A stretch of 64,000 bases of DNA. Source: Sulfurovum sp. Lineage in GTDB: Bacteria > Campylobacterota > Campylobacteria > Campylobacterales > Sulfurovaceae. The notes under the pieces were generated by a model. The model saw nothing but the letters and a program-made list of their open reading frames with translations. It was not told the origin of the DNA and ran no database searches. The stretch lies in NCBI RefSeq assembly GCF_015493435.1, contig NZ_WGDD01000042.1, positions 1-64,000 on the forward strand, given 5' to 3'. Positions 38,315 through 48,434 of the stretch are shown piece by piece. Every line of letters starts with the position of its first letter. Within the stretch, counting starts at the first letter, position 1. A program made the translations under genes and the position numbers.

Positions 38315-40027
38315 ATGAAATTTATAATATTGATATTGTTGTTTTTATGTAATATTATTATGGCAGATGAATTATCAGATAGAAATAAAATCATTAGTGA
38401 AGTGAAAGCCTTGTTTTTAAACAGCGATTTCAAAAAATTAACACAGATACCTAAAGATTATATTGAAAATGAAAGTCGTACCTCTAGCGGTAAGTGGAAG
38501 TTAGATTTGTTTTATGCAGGAATAAGAAAAAGTGTCAAAAATACAGATTTTTCTACACTCGAAAAAATTGCTTTAGAATGGATAAAAGCATATCCAAAAT
38601 CAAAAGTGGCACATATTAGTTATGCAGAAATTCTAGTACAAAAAGGATGGTATAGCAGAGGGGAAGACAGTGCCAGCTATACATCTAAAGAACAATGGAA
38701 GAATTTAAAATTTTATATGAAACGCGCAAGAGATTATTTGAATAAATACAAAAAAACCCTTTCTGATAATCCCGGATGGTACACAGTAATGTTAGATATA
38801 GCTAAAGGTGAAAATTGGGATAAAAAAAGATTCTTTGAATTACTTGATGAAGCCATTGAAAAACATCCCTACTATAATCCAATTTACTATAGTGCATTGT
38901 ATCGTATGCAACCAAAATGGGGATCTTTTGATAAAAAAGAGATAGAAAATGTTGCACAAAAAGCACTTGTTGCAACACACAAAAAAGCTGGAAATAGTAG
39001 ATATGCTAGATTTTACTGGGTTGCCTCACAGTTAATATACAAAGATGACTTATTTACAAAATCAGATGTCAATTGGTCGATTATGAGTAAAGGTATTGAT
39101 GATGTATTGAAAGAGTTTCCGTCTCGGTGGAATCTTAATTATTTTGCTTATTTTAGTTGTATGGCAGGAGATAAAGATAAAACCAAATACCTTTTATCTC
39201 AAATACAAAATAACCTAAACAAATACCCGTGGATCAATAGGAAAAATTCTTATAATAAATGTTTAACTTGGGTAAATAATCCAGAAGACAATGAGGATAT
39301 TAAGTATGTACAAGAGATTCCAGTTGAAAAATTAGAGAAATATATTGCTAAAAAGACTATGGATAAACCAGCTTATATACATTTTTCAACATACAAAAAA
39401 GGTTGTGTTAATTGTGATATCAAGATGTTAGATGCTATTGCAAAAAAATATCATGAAAAGGTAAATTTTATTTCTGTAAATATGTCCAATAGTAGTGACA
39501 GCATGAAATTAGAGTTATATAGAAAATATTTAATGAAAAGAGATCCTTTTTCTATGATTGTACATAAAGGAAAAGTGATAGAAAGAAGAAATAATGATTT
39601 GTTTTTTATGGGACAATCACTTTCTCGATATAGAGCAGAGCGAGTGAAAGCAATCCTTGAAAGTTACTTGAGTGAACCTAAAAATGCTGCTTATTTTAAT
39701 CAATATAAAAGAACGATTATTGATAATGCTAGTTTTTTTAACTCTGAAGAGAATATTAGACTTGATATGTCTGATTACTTAAAAGCCAATACTGGATATA
39801 AAGCAACCGCTACTGCTGCAAGTTTTTACGATGATCGTTGGGCTTATGGGAGGTCAATAGGAAAGAAAACACAGATTAAAGCAATTAAAGAAGCACTAAT
39901 TGATTGTAAAAAAAATAGGAAAAAATTCAAAGTAAAAGAAAAATGTAGACTGCATATGATAGGGAACATATATGTTTATGAAAAATCTAAAGATAAAATA
40001 AAGAAAATAATGAATACGATTAAATGA
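38315..40027 (+). CDS. AT-rich exported protein: DUF4034/TPR-like plus thioredoxin-like domains
   Basis: 570 residues. A signal peptide (1-17, ending 'IIMADE') is followed by helical repeats over about 25-330 resembling DUF4034 ('SSGKWKLDLFYAGIRK', 'EIAL'-type helices with 'YPKSKVAHISYAEILVQKGW'). Residues 345-460 look like a thioredoxin fold with C364-V-N-C367 after 'HFSTYKKG'. The last 90 residues ('AIKEALIDCKKNRKKFKVKE') resemble small C-terminal domains with a Cys pair. The gene uses many AAA/AAT/ATA codons and is much more AT-rich than its neighbours, so recent acquisition is likely. Function unknown; periplasmic redox or scaffold activity is inference. Confidence 0.7.
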   Translation: MKFIILILLFLCNIIMADELSDRNKIISEVKALFLNSDFKKLTQIPKDYIENESRTSSGKWKLDLFYAGIRKSVKNTDFSTLEKIALEWIKAYPKSKVAHISYAEILVQKGWYSRGEDSASYTSKEQWKNLKFYMKRARDYLNKYKKTLSDNPGWYTVMLDIAKGENWDKKRFFELLDEAIEKHPYYNPIYYSALYRMQPKWGSFDKKEIENVAQKALVATHKKAGNSRYARFYWVASQLIYKDDLFTKSDVNWSIMSKGIDDVLKEFPSRWNLNYFAYFSCMAGDKDKTKYLLSQIQNNLNKYPWINRKNSYNKCLTWVNNPEDNEDIKYVQEIPVEKLEKYIAKKTMDKPAYIHFSTYKKGCVNCDIKMLDAIAKKYHEKVNFISVNMSNSSDSMKLELYRKYLMKRDPFSMIVHKGKVIERRNNDLFFMGQSLSRYRAERVKAILESYLSEPKNAAYFNQYKRTIIDNASFFNSEENIRLDMSDYLKANTGYKATATAASFYDDRWAYGRSIGKKTQIKAIKEALIDCKKNRKKFKVKEKCRLHMIGNIYVYEKSKDKIKKIMNTIK

Positions 40028-40317
40028 CATCTATATTAAACTGATTATAGTCTAGGTCCGTATCTTCTAAGCATGAAAAATTTTGGATTCTCTCTGTTTC
40101 ATATGTATTCTCGGATCAAGAGATCAGGGAAAAGAGGAAAAAGGGGTCTATGTGACTGTGACAACTCATTTTCAGCCCTCTTCACCACCCCTATAGAGTC
40201 TGTTGTGATATACCTCATACTTTTAGCAGTCATATGCTGAGAATAGCCTTGCGCTCGATGGCTTGGGATATTACTTTGTTTCTCTGTCTGATATCTGTGG
40301 CAGAATAGCGACGTTTC
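40028..40317. other. 290-bp stretch between AT-rich gene and mltG
   Basis: A 55-codon ORF (40073-40240) ends in a hydrophobic tail but has no ribosome-binding site and no recognisable relatives; it is probably not a gene. Nothing else convincing is seen; the composition shifts back from AT-rich to the average of the window across this stretch. Confidence 0.4.
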
Positions 40318-41289
40318 CTATTTTTTCTTTCCGGCTTTCCGGACATTTTTCCTGTGGGCCCGGAAGCTGTCGGAAAAATTGTGGGTGCCTTCTGTGTTCT
40401 TCATGAAGTACAGGTGTTTCGTTTTTGCCGGCCTGATGGCTGCACGTATGGCAGCGAGGCTGACCGAGCCGATGGGTGAGGGCGGCAAGCCTTTGTGTTT
40501 GTAGGTATTGAAGATGCTTTCATCATTCTTGATGCGTTCCGGTGTGACTTTGACATGGGAGTATTTGCCGTAGTTGAGTGTTCCGTCCATTTGCAGGCGC
40601 ATTCCTTTTTTCAGACGGTTGTAAATGACAGAGGAGACCAGAGGCATCTCTTTTTGGTTGGCTGCCTCTTTCTGGATGATCGAGGCGATCACCAGTACCT
40701 TTTGCCACTGTTTGGTGTTATATGTTCCGTAAATCTTCTCCGAAAGCGCTTTATACTTCTTTTCGGATTCACGTACAAGGAAATGCATCAAATGTTTTTC
40801 CTTGATACCGTAGGGAACATAATACGTGTCGGCATAGATCCCTGCTTCGGGGTAGGGCGAGAATTCATGGTAATATTTATACAGTTTTTTAGGGTCCAGT
40901 TTCAACTCTTTTGCCAGTGTATCGAAAAAAATTTCGGATGTCTCTCCGGGGATCAGCGTAACCTTGTTGATCATTGCTTTGGAGGAAGTGAGCTTATGGA
41001 GAAAATCGATACGGTTGAGTTTATTGTTCCCTATAAATATCCAACCTGTCTGAGGACTTCCCATGGCGCGCAAAATAAAGCTGTCTATCACAGATACAGC
41101 GTACCCTTTTTTAGCGAGCTGTGATATAATAGTATTAATAGAGCCTTGGGGAATGAAGAGCGTCTGCGTCGTTCTAACAGGTATTGTAGTGTAAAAGGCA
41201 AACGCAATGATCAAAACAACGGCAATGTTCTCTGCCCATACTATCCATCTTTTCCATGTTGTTCTGCGTGATACACTCATTTTTCTCAT
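40318..41289 (-). CDS. mltG: Endolytic murein transglycosylase MltG, copy 1
   Basis: About 323 residues from ATG 41289, or 320 from ATG 41280; the Shine-Dalgarno (AAGGA) is too close to the first and slightly far from the second. MltG cuts nascent glycan strands in the inner membrane. The YceG-like catalytic region has 'IASIIQKEAANQKEMPLVSS' with the catalytic Glu, 'MRLQMDGTLNYGKYSH' and 'TYKHKGLPPSPIGSVSL'. One N-terminal membrane segment (about residues 15-35). Its 5' end overlaps, in antisense, the 5' end of the divergent AsmA-like gene. A paralogue is encoded at 54494-55531. Confidence 0.92.
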   Translation of the reverse strand: MRKMSVSRRTTWKRWIVWAENIAVVLIIAFAFYTTIPVRTTQTLFIPQGSINTIISQLAKKGYAVSVIDSFILRAMGSPQTGWIFIGNNKLNRIDFLHKLTSSKAMINKVTLIPGETSEIFFDTLAKELKLDPKKLYKYYHEFSPYPEAGIYADTYYVPYGIKEKHLMHFLVRESEKKYKALSEKIYGTYNTKQWQKVLVIASIIQKEAANQKEMPLVSSVIYNRLKKGMRLQMDGTLNYGKYSHVKVTPERIKNDESIFNTYKHKGLPPSPIGSVSLAAIRAAIRPAKTKHLYFMKNTEGTHNFSDSFRAHRKNVRKAGKKK

Positions 41290-43867
41290 TATCCTTTTTG
41301 CAGCACTTTTTGTCTGGCTGAAGTCGGGTATCCACATCGATCATCTCAGTTTTGACCATTATGAAGCAAATGGATTATACATCAAACTCGATAAAAAGCT
41401 GACCCTGACGGCAAAGAGCATCGTGATACCGAAAGTAAAGAAAAAACCCAGTTTTGACACGATTGACGAAGCGCTTGACCGGGTCAAATATCTTTTGACT
41501 TTTTTTCACTATATTGAGCTGGAAAAGGTCAACTTCAAAGACAACCATTACAAAGTGATCTATACGGACAATATTCTCTACATCAGCAGTGATGATTATG
41601 AAATTGCGGGTAATGTCTGGCGCAAAGGCAGTGTGCTGATCGCAGACATTTCTCTTTTCTATATTAAAAAAGAGAAGATCAATATGGTTGCCAAACTCAA
41701 TTATGATCTTCACAGTGACAAGCTGATCCTTGAAGGGAACTACGATGCATATCATATCAGCGGAAAGTTCAAAGTGATCAAGCAGGAACATAATGTAGAC
41801 TTTATATTCAACAGCGATACTTTTACCGATTTGAAAACGGTGATGGACAAAATACCGATGCCAAGGACAGTGAAGCGGTGGATCACGGAAAAAATACAGG
41901 CAAAAAAATACAGGCTTTATGCTCTGAGCGGAAAAGGAACAGTCTACGATACCCGTTTCACACCGGATCTTGAGTCACTCAAAGGCAATGCTGTGCTTCA
42001 GGATGCTACTATAGATTTTAAAGAAGGACTGGCTCCTGTCAAAACTGAAAAGATAGTATTACGTTATGACAGGAACTGCCTCTTCTTTGATATGACAGAC
42101 CCCGCCTATCTGAACAGGGAGATCAATGCCAGTACGGTTTCCATTACCAATATGAAAAAAGGCAGTATACCGCGTCTCAATCTGGATATGCAGTTCCATA
42201 CCAGGATCGATGATGTCGTCCAAAAAATACTTAAAGCCTATAAGCTTACGATTCCTGTGATACAAAAAAAGGGTATGTCGGATATACGGGTAAAACTGGG
42301 AATTCCTTTAAAAAAGATGCCGAAGGGAAAGATCGACGTCTATGTGAAAGCACATTTGGGGAAGGGCAGTCTCTATGTGAAAAAAGTGAAACTTCCCGTG
42401 CAAAGCGGAGACATTACCTATAACCGGCATGTAATACGGCTTAAAGATATCAAACTCAAAGACCAGTGGTATGAAGGTACGCTTAACGGCAAAGTACATA
42501 CGACAGAAAAAAAAGCAGACTTGCGTTTCTATGCACAAAAAATTGCAGCAGGACCAGGGAAAGAGAAGTATTTTGTTTTATCCGGCAAGGAAATTCCTTT
42601 TACCCTCTATTATGGTAAAAAACTGCGTATTCTGCTGCCTCTTTTTAAGATAAAGATAGAGCAGAGTGAAAGAACAGCGAAAATAAGCATCAATGATATT
42701 GCCAAACTCAAACCGTTCATTAGAAATTTCTCTATTGAGTTTGACGGAGGCAGAATGGATATCTGGACCAAAGATTTCAAAACGTATACGTTCAAGGGAA
42801 ATCTGATCAGGAAATCCTGTTTTATCTACAGTAACAAAGTATGCTATACCCGTGTACCCTGTTCCGGTTCTTTCGGAAAAAAAGGTATTGTCTTTTATGC
42901 TTTTGACAAACGACTATACTACAATAATGCAAAGTCTCTTATAACGTTGAAAAATCTCAACATAGATCTGCAAAAATTCCTGCAGTCAAAAGCGCGTATA
43001 AAACGGGGAAAACGCCAAACAAAAAAAACAGGGAAGCTGCATATAAAAGGGACTAAAAGCAATCTCAGGTATGGCAAGTATACTTTGGTTACAGACAGTT
43101 ACAATGCTTATATTTCTTTCGCAAACAACACGATAAAGGCAAAAGGAAAACTGGGATCGGATGTAGTGAGTTTCGTTAAAAAAGGTAAGTATATCTCGAT
43201 CGAAGCATTACGCATACACGATAGAATGCTGCATCCGCTTATTCATTTTGACGGTCTTCAGAAAGGACGTTATACGATCAGACTTTCAGGGATACCGGAT
43301 CAAAAGATGAAAGGCGAAATTTTCCTTGACGGAGGGGTGCTCAAAAGTTTCAAAGCCTATAGCAAGACACGTAATTTCATTAGGAGCAATCCGCAGCTCT
43401 CCAAGATAGAAGACCCCGGATTTACGGCGACAGGTTTCAAGATCACGGAAGGGAAGATCCTATATCACATTGTGAAAGAAAAGGTGATCTTTGATTCTGT
43501 CTATATCAAGGGAGGGACTGCAACGATCGTGGGCAAAGGAGAGTTGAACCTCAAAACCAAAAAGCTCAATATCAGGCTGGCTATTCAGACCGTACGCAAA
43601 CTGGGCAAGATCGTCGGCAGCGTACCGGTCCTGGGATACATTCTCATGGGAGAAGACAACAGTATTACTTTCGGATTGAAAATTACAGGGTCGCTCGATA
43701 ACCCCAAAATAGAAACGTCTGCGGCAAAAGAGATATTGATGCTTCCTTTTGATCTGATCAAGCGTACGCTTCAATCTCCGGCACACATTCTTAACAACAA
43801 GAAACAAAAAACAAACGTTACTGCAAATAAAGCAGCTGCTGCTCCCAAAAACAGGGTGGCCCCATAG
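41207..43867 (+). CDS. AsmA/YhdP-like (DUF3971) envelope protein
   Basis: 886 residues. After one N-terminal membrane segment ('LIFLIILFAALFVWLKSG', about 24-41) the protein is a long repetitive beta-rich chain of the AsmA/TamB/YhdP group, which bridge inner and outer membrane and move phospholipids. The C-terminal block 'GSVPVLGYILMGEDNSITFG' and 'GSLDNPKIETSAAKEILMLP' is typical of YhdP/DUF3971 ends. AAAGG lies 8 bases before ATG 41207. The only start codons upstream of the membrane segment lie inside the divergent mltG gene, so the two genes overlap head to head by 74-83 bases. Confidence 0.85.
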   Translation: MIKTTAMFSAHTIHLFHVVLRDTLIFLIILFAALFVWLKSGIHIDHLSFDHYEANGLYIKLDKKLTLTAKSIVIPKVKKKPSFDTIDEALDRVKYLLTFFHYIELEKVNFKDNHYKVIYTDNILYISSDDYEIAGNVWRKGSVLIADISLFYIKKEKINMVAKLNYDLHSDKLILEGNYDAYHISGKFKVIKQEHNVDFIFNSDTFTDLKTVMDKIPMPRTVKRWITEKIQAKKYRLYALSGKGTVYDTRFTPDLESLKGNAVLQDATIDFKEGLAPVKTEKIVLRYDRNCLFFDMTDPAYLNREINASTVSITNMKKGSIPRLNLDMQFHTRIDDVVQKILKAYKLTIPVIQKKGMSDIRVKLGIPLKKMPKGKIDVYVKAHLGKGSLYVKKVKLPVQSGDITYNRHVIRLKDIKLKDQWYEGTLNGKVHTTEKKADLRFYAQKIAAGPGKEKYFVLSGKEIPFTLYYGKKLRILLPLFKIKIEQSERTAKISINDIAKLKPFIRNFSIEFDGGRMDIWTKDFKTYTFKGNLIRKSCFIYSNKVCYTRVPCSGSFGKKGIVFYAFDKRLYYNNAKSLITLKNLNIDLQKFLQSKARIKRGKRQTKKTGKLHIKGTKSNLRYGKYTLVTDSYNAYISFANNTIKAKGKLGSDVVSFVKKGKYISIEALRIHDRMLHPLIHFDGLQKGRYTIRLSGIPDQKMKGEIFLDGGVLKSFKAYSKTRNFIRSNPQLSKIEDPGFTATGFKITEGKILYHIVKEKVIFDSVYIKGGTATIVGKGELNLKTKKLNIRLAIQTVRKLGKIVGSVPVLGYILMGEDNSITFGLKITGSLDNPKIETSAAKEILMLPFDLIKRTLQSPAHILNNKKQKTNVTANKAAAAPKNRVAP

Positions 43868-43870
43868 AAA

Positions 43871-45097
43871 CTATTCGTTTCTCAGTACAGTCAGCGGATC
43901 GGTCTGTGCCGCTTTTTTTGCAGGGTAGAGGGAAGAAAGCAGAATAATGACCACTGTACCGAGTAGAATGAACCCAAAATCACTCCACAGAAGGTCAACG
44001 GGCAGCCTGCTTGTGCCGTAGACATCTTTGGGGATAGAGATGATGTCAAATGTTTTCAGTGCCCAGATACCCAGAGCACCGATGAGTGTCCCTGCGATGA
44101 TCCCTGCAAGGCCTATGATGATACCGAGTCTGAAGAAGATGGCACGTATTTCTCTTTTGGTGGCACCAAGGGTCCTCATCAGAGCGATCTCGGATCTTCT
44201 GCTCATTACGGTCATCAGGAGGGAAGAGATGATATTGAGCGAAGCGACAAGAATAATAAGCAGCAGTACAAGGAAAAGTGCTTTCTTTTCCATTGCCATT
44301 GCGGCAAAGAAGTTGCCGTTTTGCTGCCACCATCCCTCGATGACCACAGTGGGGGGCAGTATTTCCCGGATACGGTTGATCTCTTTGAGCGGCTCCTTGC
44401 AGTAAATATGCAATCCGTCATAAAAACCGTCCTTGCGTTTCAGCAGCTTTTCAAAGGCTTCGAGAGTCGTATACATAATGGCTTTGTCATAGGCTTTAAG
44501 ACCGGATTTGAATACCCCGTCCACAACAAAACGTTTCTGAAGCGGCATGGTGCCGAAACCGGCAGCCGTCTGTTCTGAAAAGTAGAGTGTGACCTTGTCG
44601 CCTTTCATGGCATTCATTTCAAAAGAGAGTCCTTCTCCTATGACGACTTTGAATTTGCTCTTGGTGCTGCCTCTGGCCTTTTTAAAAATAGCATTGAGCC
44701 GGCTTTCTTTGTCATAGTCGACACCGTAAAGCAGGGAGCCCTGTACGGCCCCGTCATTTTTGGTAATGACCTGTGTGGTGTAATACGGGCTGAATTTTAG
44801 CTGAGGGAAATTTTCGGACAGCTTTTTTATCAGTTGATCGTTGACGGCATCCTCTTCTACAGGAAGAACAGTAAGAGGATAGTTCATGACAAACAGTTTT
44901 TTGGTAAATTCCTCCTGGGTCCCGTTCATGATACCCATAGCGATCATCAGAACCATGACGCCGGCGGCAATACCGAGAAAAGCAAGCAGTGCAGAGATGA
45001 AAATAAAAGGATTCTCTTTATCGTATTTGAGATAGTGTGTAATGATATGCCCAACGAACTTTTTGTTGGGCACTCTATTTCGGATGGGTACGGACAT
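43871..45097 (-). CDS. LolC/LolE-family lipoprotein-releasing permease
   Basis: 408 residues. The chain has the FtsX/LolE layout: TM1 at about 33-58 ('FIFISALLAFLGIAAGVMV'), a large periplasmic domain (about 60-265), then three membrane segments with 'SRRSEIALMRTLGATKREI' between TM2 and TM3. LolCDE extracts lipoproteins from the inner membrane for LolA. A single LolC/E-type (LolF-like) permease probably forms a homodimer here since no second one is next to it. The gene starts one base after the secA stop and is likely translated with it. lolA lies just beyond secA in the opposite direction. Confidence 0.9.
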   Translation of the reverse strand: MSVPIRNRVPNKKFVGHIITHYLKYDKENPFIFISALLAFLGIAAGVMVLMIAMGIMNGTQEEFTKKLFVMNYPLTVLPVEEDAVNDQLIKKLSENFPQLKFSPYYTTQVITKNDGAVQGSLLYGVDYDKESRLNAIFKKARGSTKSKFKVVIGEGLSFEMNAMKGDKVTLYFSEQTAAGFGTMPLQKRFVVDGVFKSGLKAYDKAIMYTTLEAFEKLLKRKDGFYDGLHIYCKEPLKEINRIREILPPTVVIEGWWQQNGNFFAAMAMEKKALFLVLLLIILVASLNIISSLLMTVMSRRSEIALMRTLGATKREIRAIFFRLGIIIGLAGIIAGTLIGALGIWALKTFDIISIPKDVYGTSRLPVDLLWSDFGFILLGTVVIILLSSLYPAKKAAQTDPLTVLRNE

Positions 45098-47737
45098 TTA
45101 AGCCAACAGACCTTTTTTGGGTCCGCTCTGTCCGCAGCAGTTTTTATATTTTTTACCTGAACCGCAGGGGCACGGTTCGTTTCTTTTGGGTTTTTTGGTT
45201 CCTGTGATCGGCTTGAGTTCAGCCGAATCTTCTGCGATCACTCCTTCTTCAAAGGACTGGTTGAGTGTAGCATCTGCTACTTCGCTTTCCAACTCTTCCC
45301 TGATCTGCTCTATCGCTTCTTCTTCCTCTTCAGGAGACTGGAAGTCAAACTGGACCAGGTGCAGTACTTTGACCGCTTCAAGCTTGATACGCTCTACAAG
45401 ATCCATAAAGAGTTTATAGCTGTCCTGCTTGTATTCTGTCAGCGGATCTTTCTGGTTGTAGCCTCTCAGCCCGATACCGGTCTTGAGTACGTCCATCTCA
45501 TACAGGTGGTCTCTCCATTGAGGGTCAAGGACCTGGAGATAGAGGATACGTTCGATCTCTTTGCGCTGTTCGGGTTCGAGCTGTGACATCTTCTCTTCAT
45601 AAATGTTTTCCATCATTTCCGTGATCATCGCTTCAAGCTCTTCGATCTCTTTGTCGGCGAAATACTGGGGGTCCACTTCTATGAGAAGTTCTTCTTTTAT
45701 GAGTGCTCCGAGTTTTTCAACATCGTAATCTTCTTTCGGCATGCCGGCAAAGATTTCGGCTTCGCCGATCAAATGTTTAATGTATTCTGTACGGTTTTCT
45801 TTGATCTTTGCATCGATATCGAATTCAGGGTCAAGCAGCTGGTTTCTGAATGCATAGATCGCTTTTCTCTGATGGTTGGCAACATCATCGTATTCAAGAA
45901 TGTTCTTACGTGATTCATAATGTTGGTTCTCCACCTTTTTCTGTGCTTTTTCCACAGAACGGGTGACGATCTTAGAGTCAATATATTCGCCGTCTTCCAC
46001 GCCGAGACGGTTCATGATGTTTCTGATCTTTTCTCCGCCGAAAATACGGAGCAGGTTGTCATCGAGACTGAGGAAGAACTGGCTTTCTCCCGGGTCGCCC
46101 TGACGTCCAGAACGTCCTCTGAGCTGGTTGTCTATACGACGGGATTCATGTCTTTCGGTTCCAAGAATAGCCAAGCCTCCAAGACTTCTGACTTCATCAT
46201 CTATTTTGATGTCGACCCCGCGTCCTGCCATATTGGTTGCGACGGTCACCGCACCTTTCTGGCCTGCATTTTTAATGATCTCTGCTTCCTGGGCATGGTT
46301 CTTTGCATTCAGGATGTTATGGGGTATCTTCTCTTTTTTAAGTCTATCGTGGATCATTTCGGATTTTTCAATGGAAGCGGTACCGATGAGAACAGGCTGC
46401 CCCTTGCTATGGTATTCACGTATTTTGCGTACGGCTGCATCGAGTTTTTCTCTTTCTGTATTGTAAATAAGGTCGTTTCTGTCAATGCGTTCCACGGGAA
46501 CATTTGTCGGGATCGAAATAACATCCAGACCGTATATCTGGGAGAACTCGGTTGCTTCTGTCTGTGCTGTACCGGTCATCCCGGCAAGTTTTTCGTACAG
46601 TCTGAAGTAGTTCTGGTAAGTAATTTCTGCAAGGGTCTGTGACTCTTCCTGAATCTCTACACCTTCTTTGGCTTCAAGCGCCTGGTGAAGACCTTCAGAA
46701 TATCTTCGTCCTTCAGAGAGTCTTCCTGTGAATTCGTCTACAATGATGATCTCATTGTTCTGTACAACATAATCGACATCTTTTTCAAAAATATTGTGTG
46801 CCTTGAGTGCCTGGTCAAGGTGGTGGGAGAGTACGGCATTTTCAAGAGAGTAGAGGTTGTCCACTTCAAAAAGGTCCTGGGCTTTCTGCAGGCCCTGTTC
46901 CGTCATGACAATAGTCCGGTTTTTTTCATCTACGATAAAATCGCCGGTGGTTTTTTCATCTTCTCCGGCCTTGGTCTCTATCTTTTTTCCGCGTTCCATC
47001 TGTTTTGCAATGGCATCGGCTCTGGCATAATGGTTCTGGTCCCTCTGAGTCGGACCGGAGATAATAAGCGGGGTACGTGCCTCATCGATGAGAATGGAGT
47101 CCACTTCATCCACAATGGCGTAATGATGTTCTCTCTGTACTTTTTCTTCGAGACGGACCTTCATGTTGTCACGCAGGTAGTCAAAACCGTACTCGTTGTT
47201 CGTACCGTACGTGATGTCGGCATCATATTGTGCTTTTCTGCTCATGTCATCCTGAATATCCGCTGTGATACAGCCAATACTGTAACCGAGGAACCTGTAA
47301 AGCTCACCCATTTCGCTGGAGTCCCTTTTGGCCAGATAGTCGTTGACGGTGACCACATGTACGCCCCTGCCTGTCATAGCGTTGAGTATCACGGCGAGTG
47401 TTGCAACAAGCGTTTTACCTTCACCGGTCTTCATCTCTGCGATATTGCCGTCATGCAGTACCATTCCTCCGACCATCTGCACATCGTAATGTCTCAGTCC
47501 CAGTACACGCTTACTCGCTTCACGTGTGATGGCAAATGAATCATACAGGGCATCCTCCAGACTTTTTTCACCGTTATTTACCGATGTTCTGAGTGTATTG
47601 AATGCTGCCTGCAATTCCTCATCGCTCATAGGTTCGTATGTTGATTCCAGTGCATTGATGTTTTCTACTCTTTTGAGATAGTTTTTGACGATCCTGTCGT
47701 TCTGTGTGCCGAAGATTTTTAATACAGATTTGATCAT
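45098..47737 (-). CDS. secA: Preprotein translocase ATPase SecA
   Basis: 879 residues, full length. SecA drives protein export through SecYEG. Walker A is within '[14 protein letters not shown]', the DEAD-like Walker B is '[15 protein letters not shown]', and '[15 protein letters not shown]', '[12 protein letters not shown]' and '[13 protein letters not shown]' complete the motor domains. The C-terminal zinc-binding tail '[16 protein letters not shown]' is present, as in SecB-interacting forms. It shares a short divergent region with lolA and is followed directly by the LolC/E-type gene, which groups export functions. Confidence 0.98.
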   Translation of the reverse strand: MIKSVLKIFGTQNDRIVKNYLKRVENINALESTYEPMSDEELQAAFNTLRTSVNNGEKSLEDALYDSFAITREASKRVLGLRHYDVQMVGGMVLHDGNIAEMKTGEGKTLVATLAVILNAMTGRGVHVVTVNDYLAKRDSSEMGELYRFLGYSIGCITADIQDDMSRKAQYDADITYGTNNEYGFDYLRDNMKVRLEEKVQREHHYAIVDEVDSILIDEARTPLIISGPTQRDQNHYARADAIAKQMERGKKIETKAGEDEKTTGDFIVDEKNRTIVMTEQGLQKAQDLFEVDNLYSLENAVLSHHLDQALKAHNIFEKDVDYVVQNNEIIIVDEFTGRLSEGRRYSEGLHQALEAKEGVEIQEESQTLAEITYQNYFRLYEKLAGMTGTAQTEATEFSQIYGLDVISIPTNVPVERIDRNDLIYNTEREKLDAAVRKIREYHSKGQPVLIGTASIEKSEMIHDRLKKEKIPHNILNAKNHAQEAEIIKNAGQKGAVTVATNMAGRGVDIKIDDEVRSLGGLAILGTERHESRRIDNQLRGRSGRQGDPGESQFFLSLDDNLLRIFGGEKIRNIMNRLGVEDGEYIDSKIVTRSVEKAQKKVENQHYESRKNILEYDDVANHQRKAIYAFRNQLLDPEFDIDAKIKENRTEYIKHLIGEAEIFAGMPKEDYDVEKLGALIKEELLIEVDPQYFADKEIEELEAMITEMMENIYEEKMSQLEPEQRKEIERILYLQVLDPQWRDHLYEMDVLKTGIGLRGYNQKDPLTEYKQDSYKLFMDLVERIKLEAVKVLHLVQFDFQSPEEEEEAIEQIREELESEVADATLNQSFEEGVIAEDSAELKPITGTKKPKRNEPCPCGSGKKYKNCCGQSGPKKGLLA

Positions 47738-47908
47738 GTTTAGACTTGCCTTTTAATAAAAGTGGATCAATTTTACCCAAAAACTGATTAATAAATCGTT
47801 ATGGCAATGATAAGCCCACAACCCTTTCACAATTTTATGACAATATGACAGATATTACCCCTTAGAAAGTGATATTTTGGTATATTCCGGAGTAGAAAAG
47901 GACAAGAA

Positions 47909-48433
47909 TTGAGAAGCGTACTAATAAGTATTACAGCGGCAGTTTCACTGTATGGATCCGGGATCACACTTCCGGACCATTTCAAAGCGGACTTTATGCA
48001 GAAGATCACAAATACCAGAAAAAAAGCCATCAGTTACAGCGGAAAAGTCTATTTTTCCAGTCCGGGCCTGATGAAATGGATGTATGTTAAACCAACGAAA
48101 AAAGAAGTCTGTACCGATGGAAAAGCATTAACCGTCGTAGACCATGATCTTGAACAGGTATCTACCTATCGCATGGCCGAAGGATTCAATCTGAAAGAGA
48201 TCATTGACAGTGCGAAAGTACACAGTAAAAACATTTATGTGGCACAGTACCGGGGTAAAAGCTACACGATACAAACGGACAACAGGGGTCGTTTGCAGAG
48301 TGTGGCATATTATGACGAACTTGACAATAAGGTACAGATCGTATTTAAAAATATTCACTATGGCAAAGGGGCACTGGGTATGCAGAATATGATTTGCTCC
48401 TATCCCAAAGACTATGATGAGATAAGAGGGTAG
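47909..48433 (+). CDS. lolA: Outer-membrane lipoprotein carrier protein LolA
   Basis: 174 residues, TTG start at 47909 with AAAAGGA 7 bases upstream and a signal peptide from residue 1 to about 18. LolA ferries lipoproteins across the periplasm from LolCDE to the outer membrane. The open-barrel pattern is 'FKADFMQKITN', 'ISYSGKVYFSSPGLMKWMYV', 'VCTDGKALTVVDHDLEQVS' and the C-terminal 'VQIVFKNIHYGKG'. It is a little shorter than E. coli LolA. It is divergent from secA-lolC/E and is followed two bases later by rmuC. Confidence 0.88.
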   Translation: MRSVLISITAAVSLYGSGITLPDHFKADFMQKITNTRKKAISYSGKVYFSSPGLMKWMYVKPTKKEVCTDGKALTVVDHDLEQVSTYRMAEGFNLKEIIDSAKVHSKNIYVAQYRGKSYTIQTDNRGRLQSVAYYDELDNKVQIVFKNIHYGKGALGMQNMICSYPKDYDEIRG

Positions 48434-48434
48434 C

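Noticed and set aside
40073-40240. 55-codon ORF before mltG
   Set aside because: No ribosome-binding site and low-complexity basic middle; not convincing as a gene.
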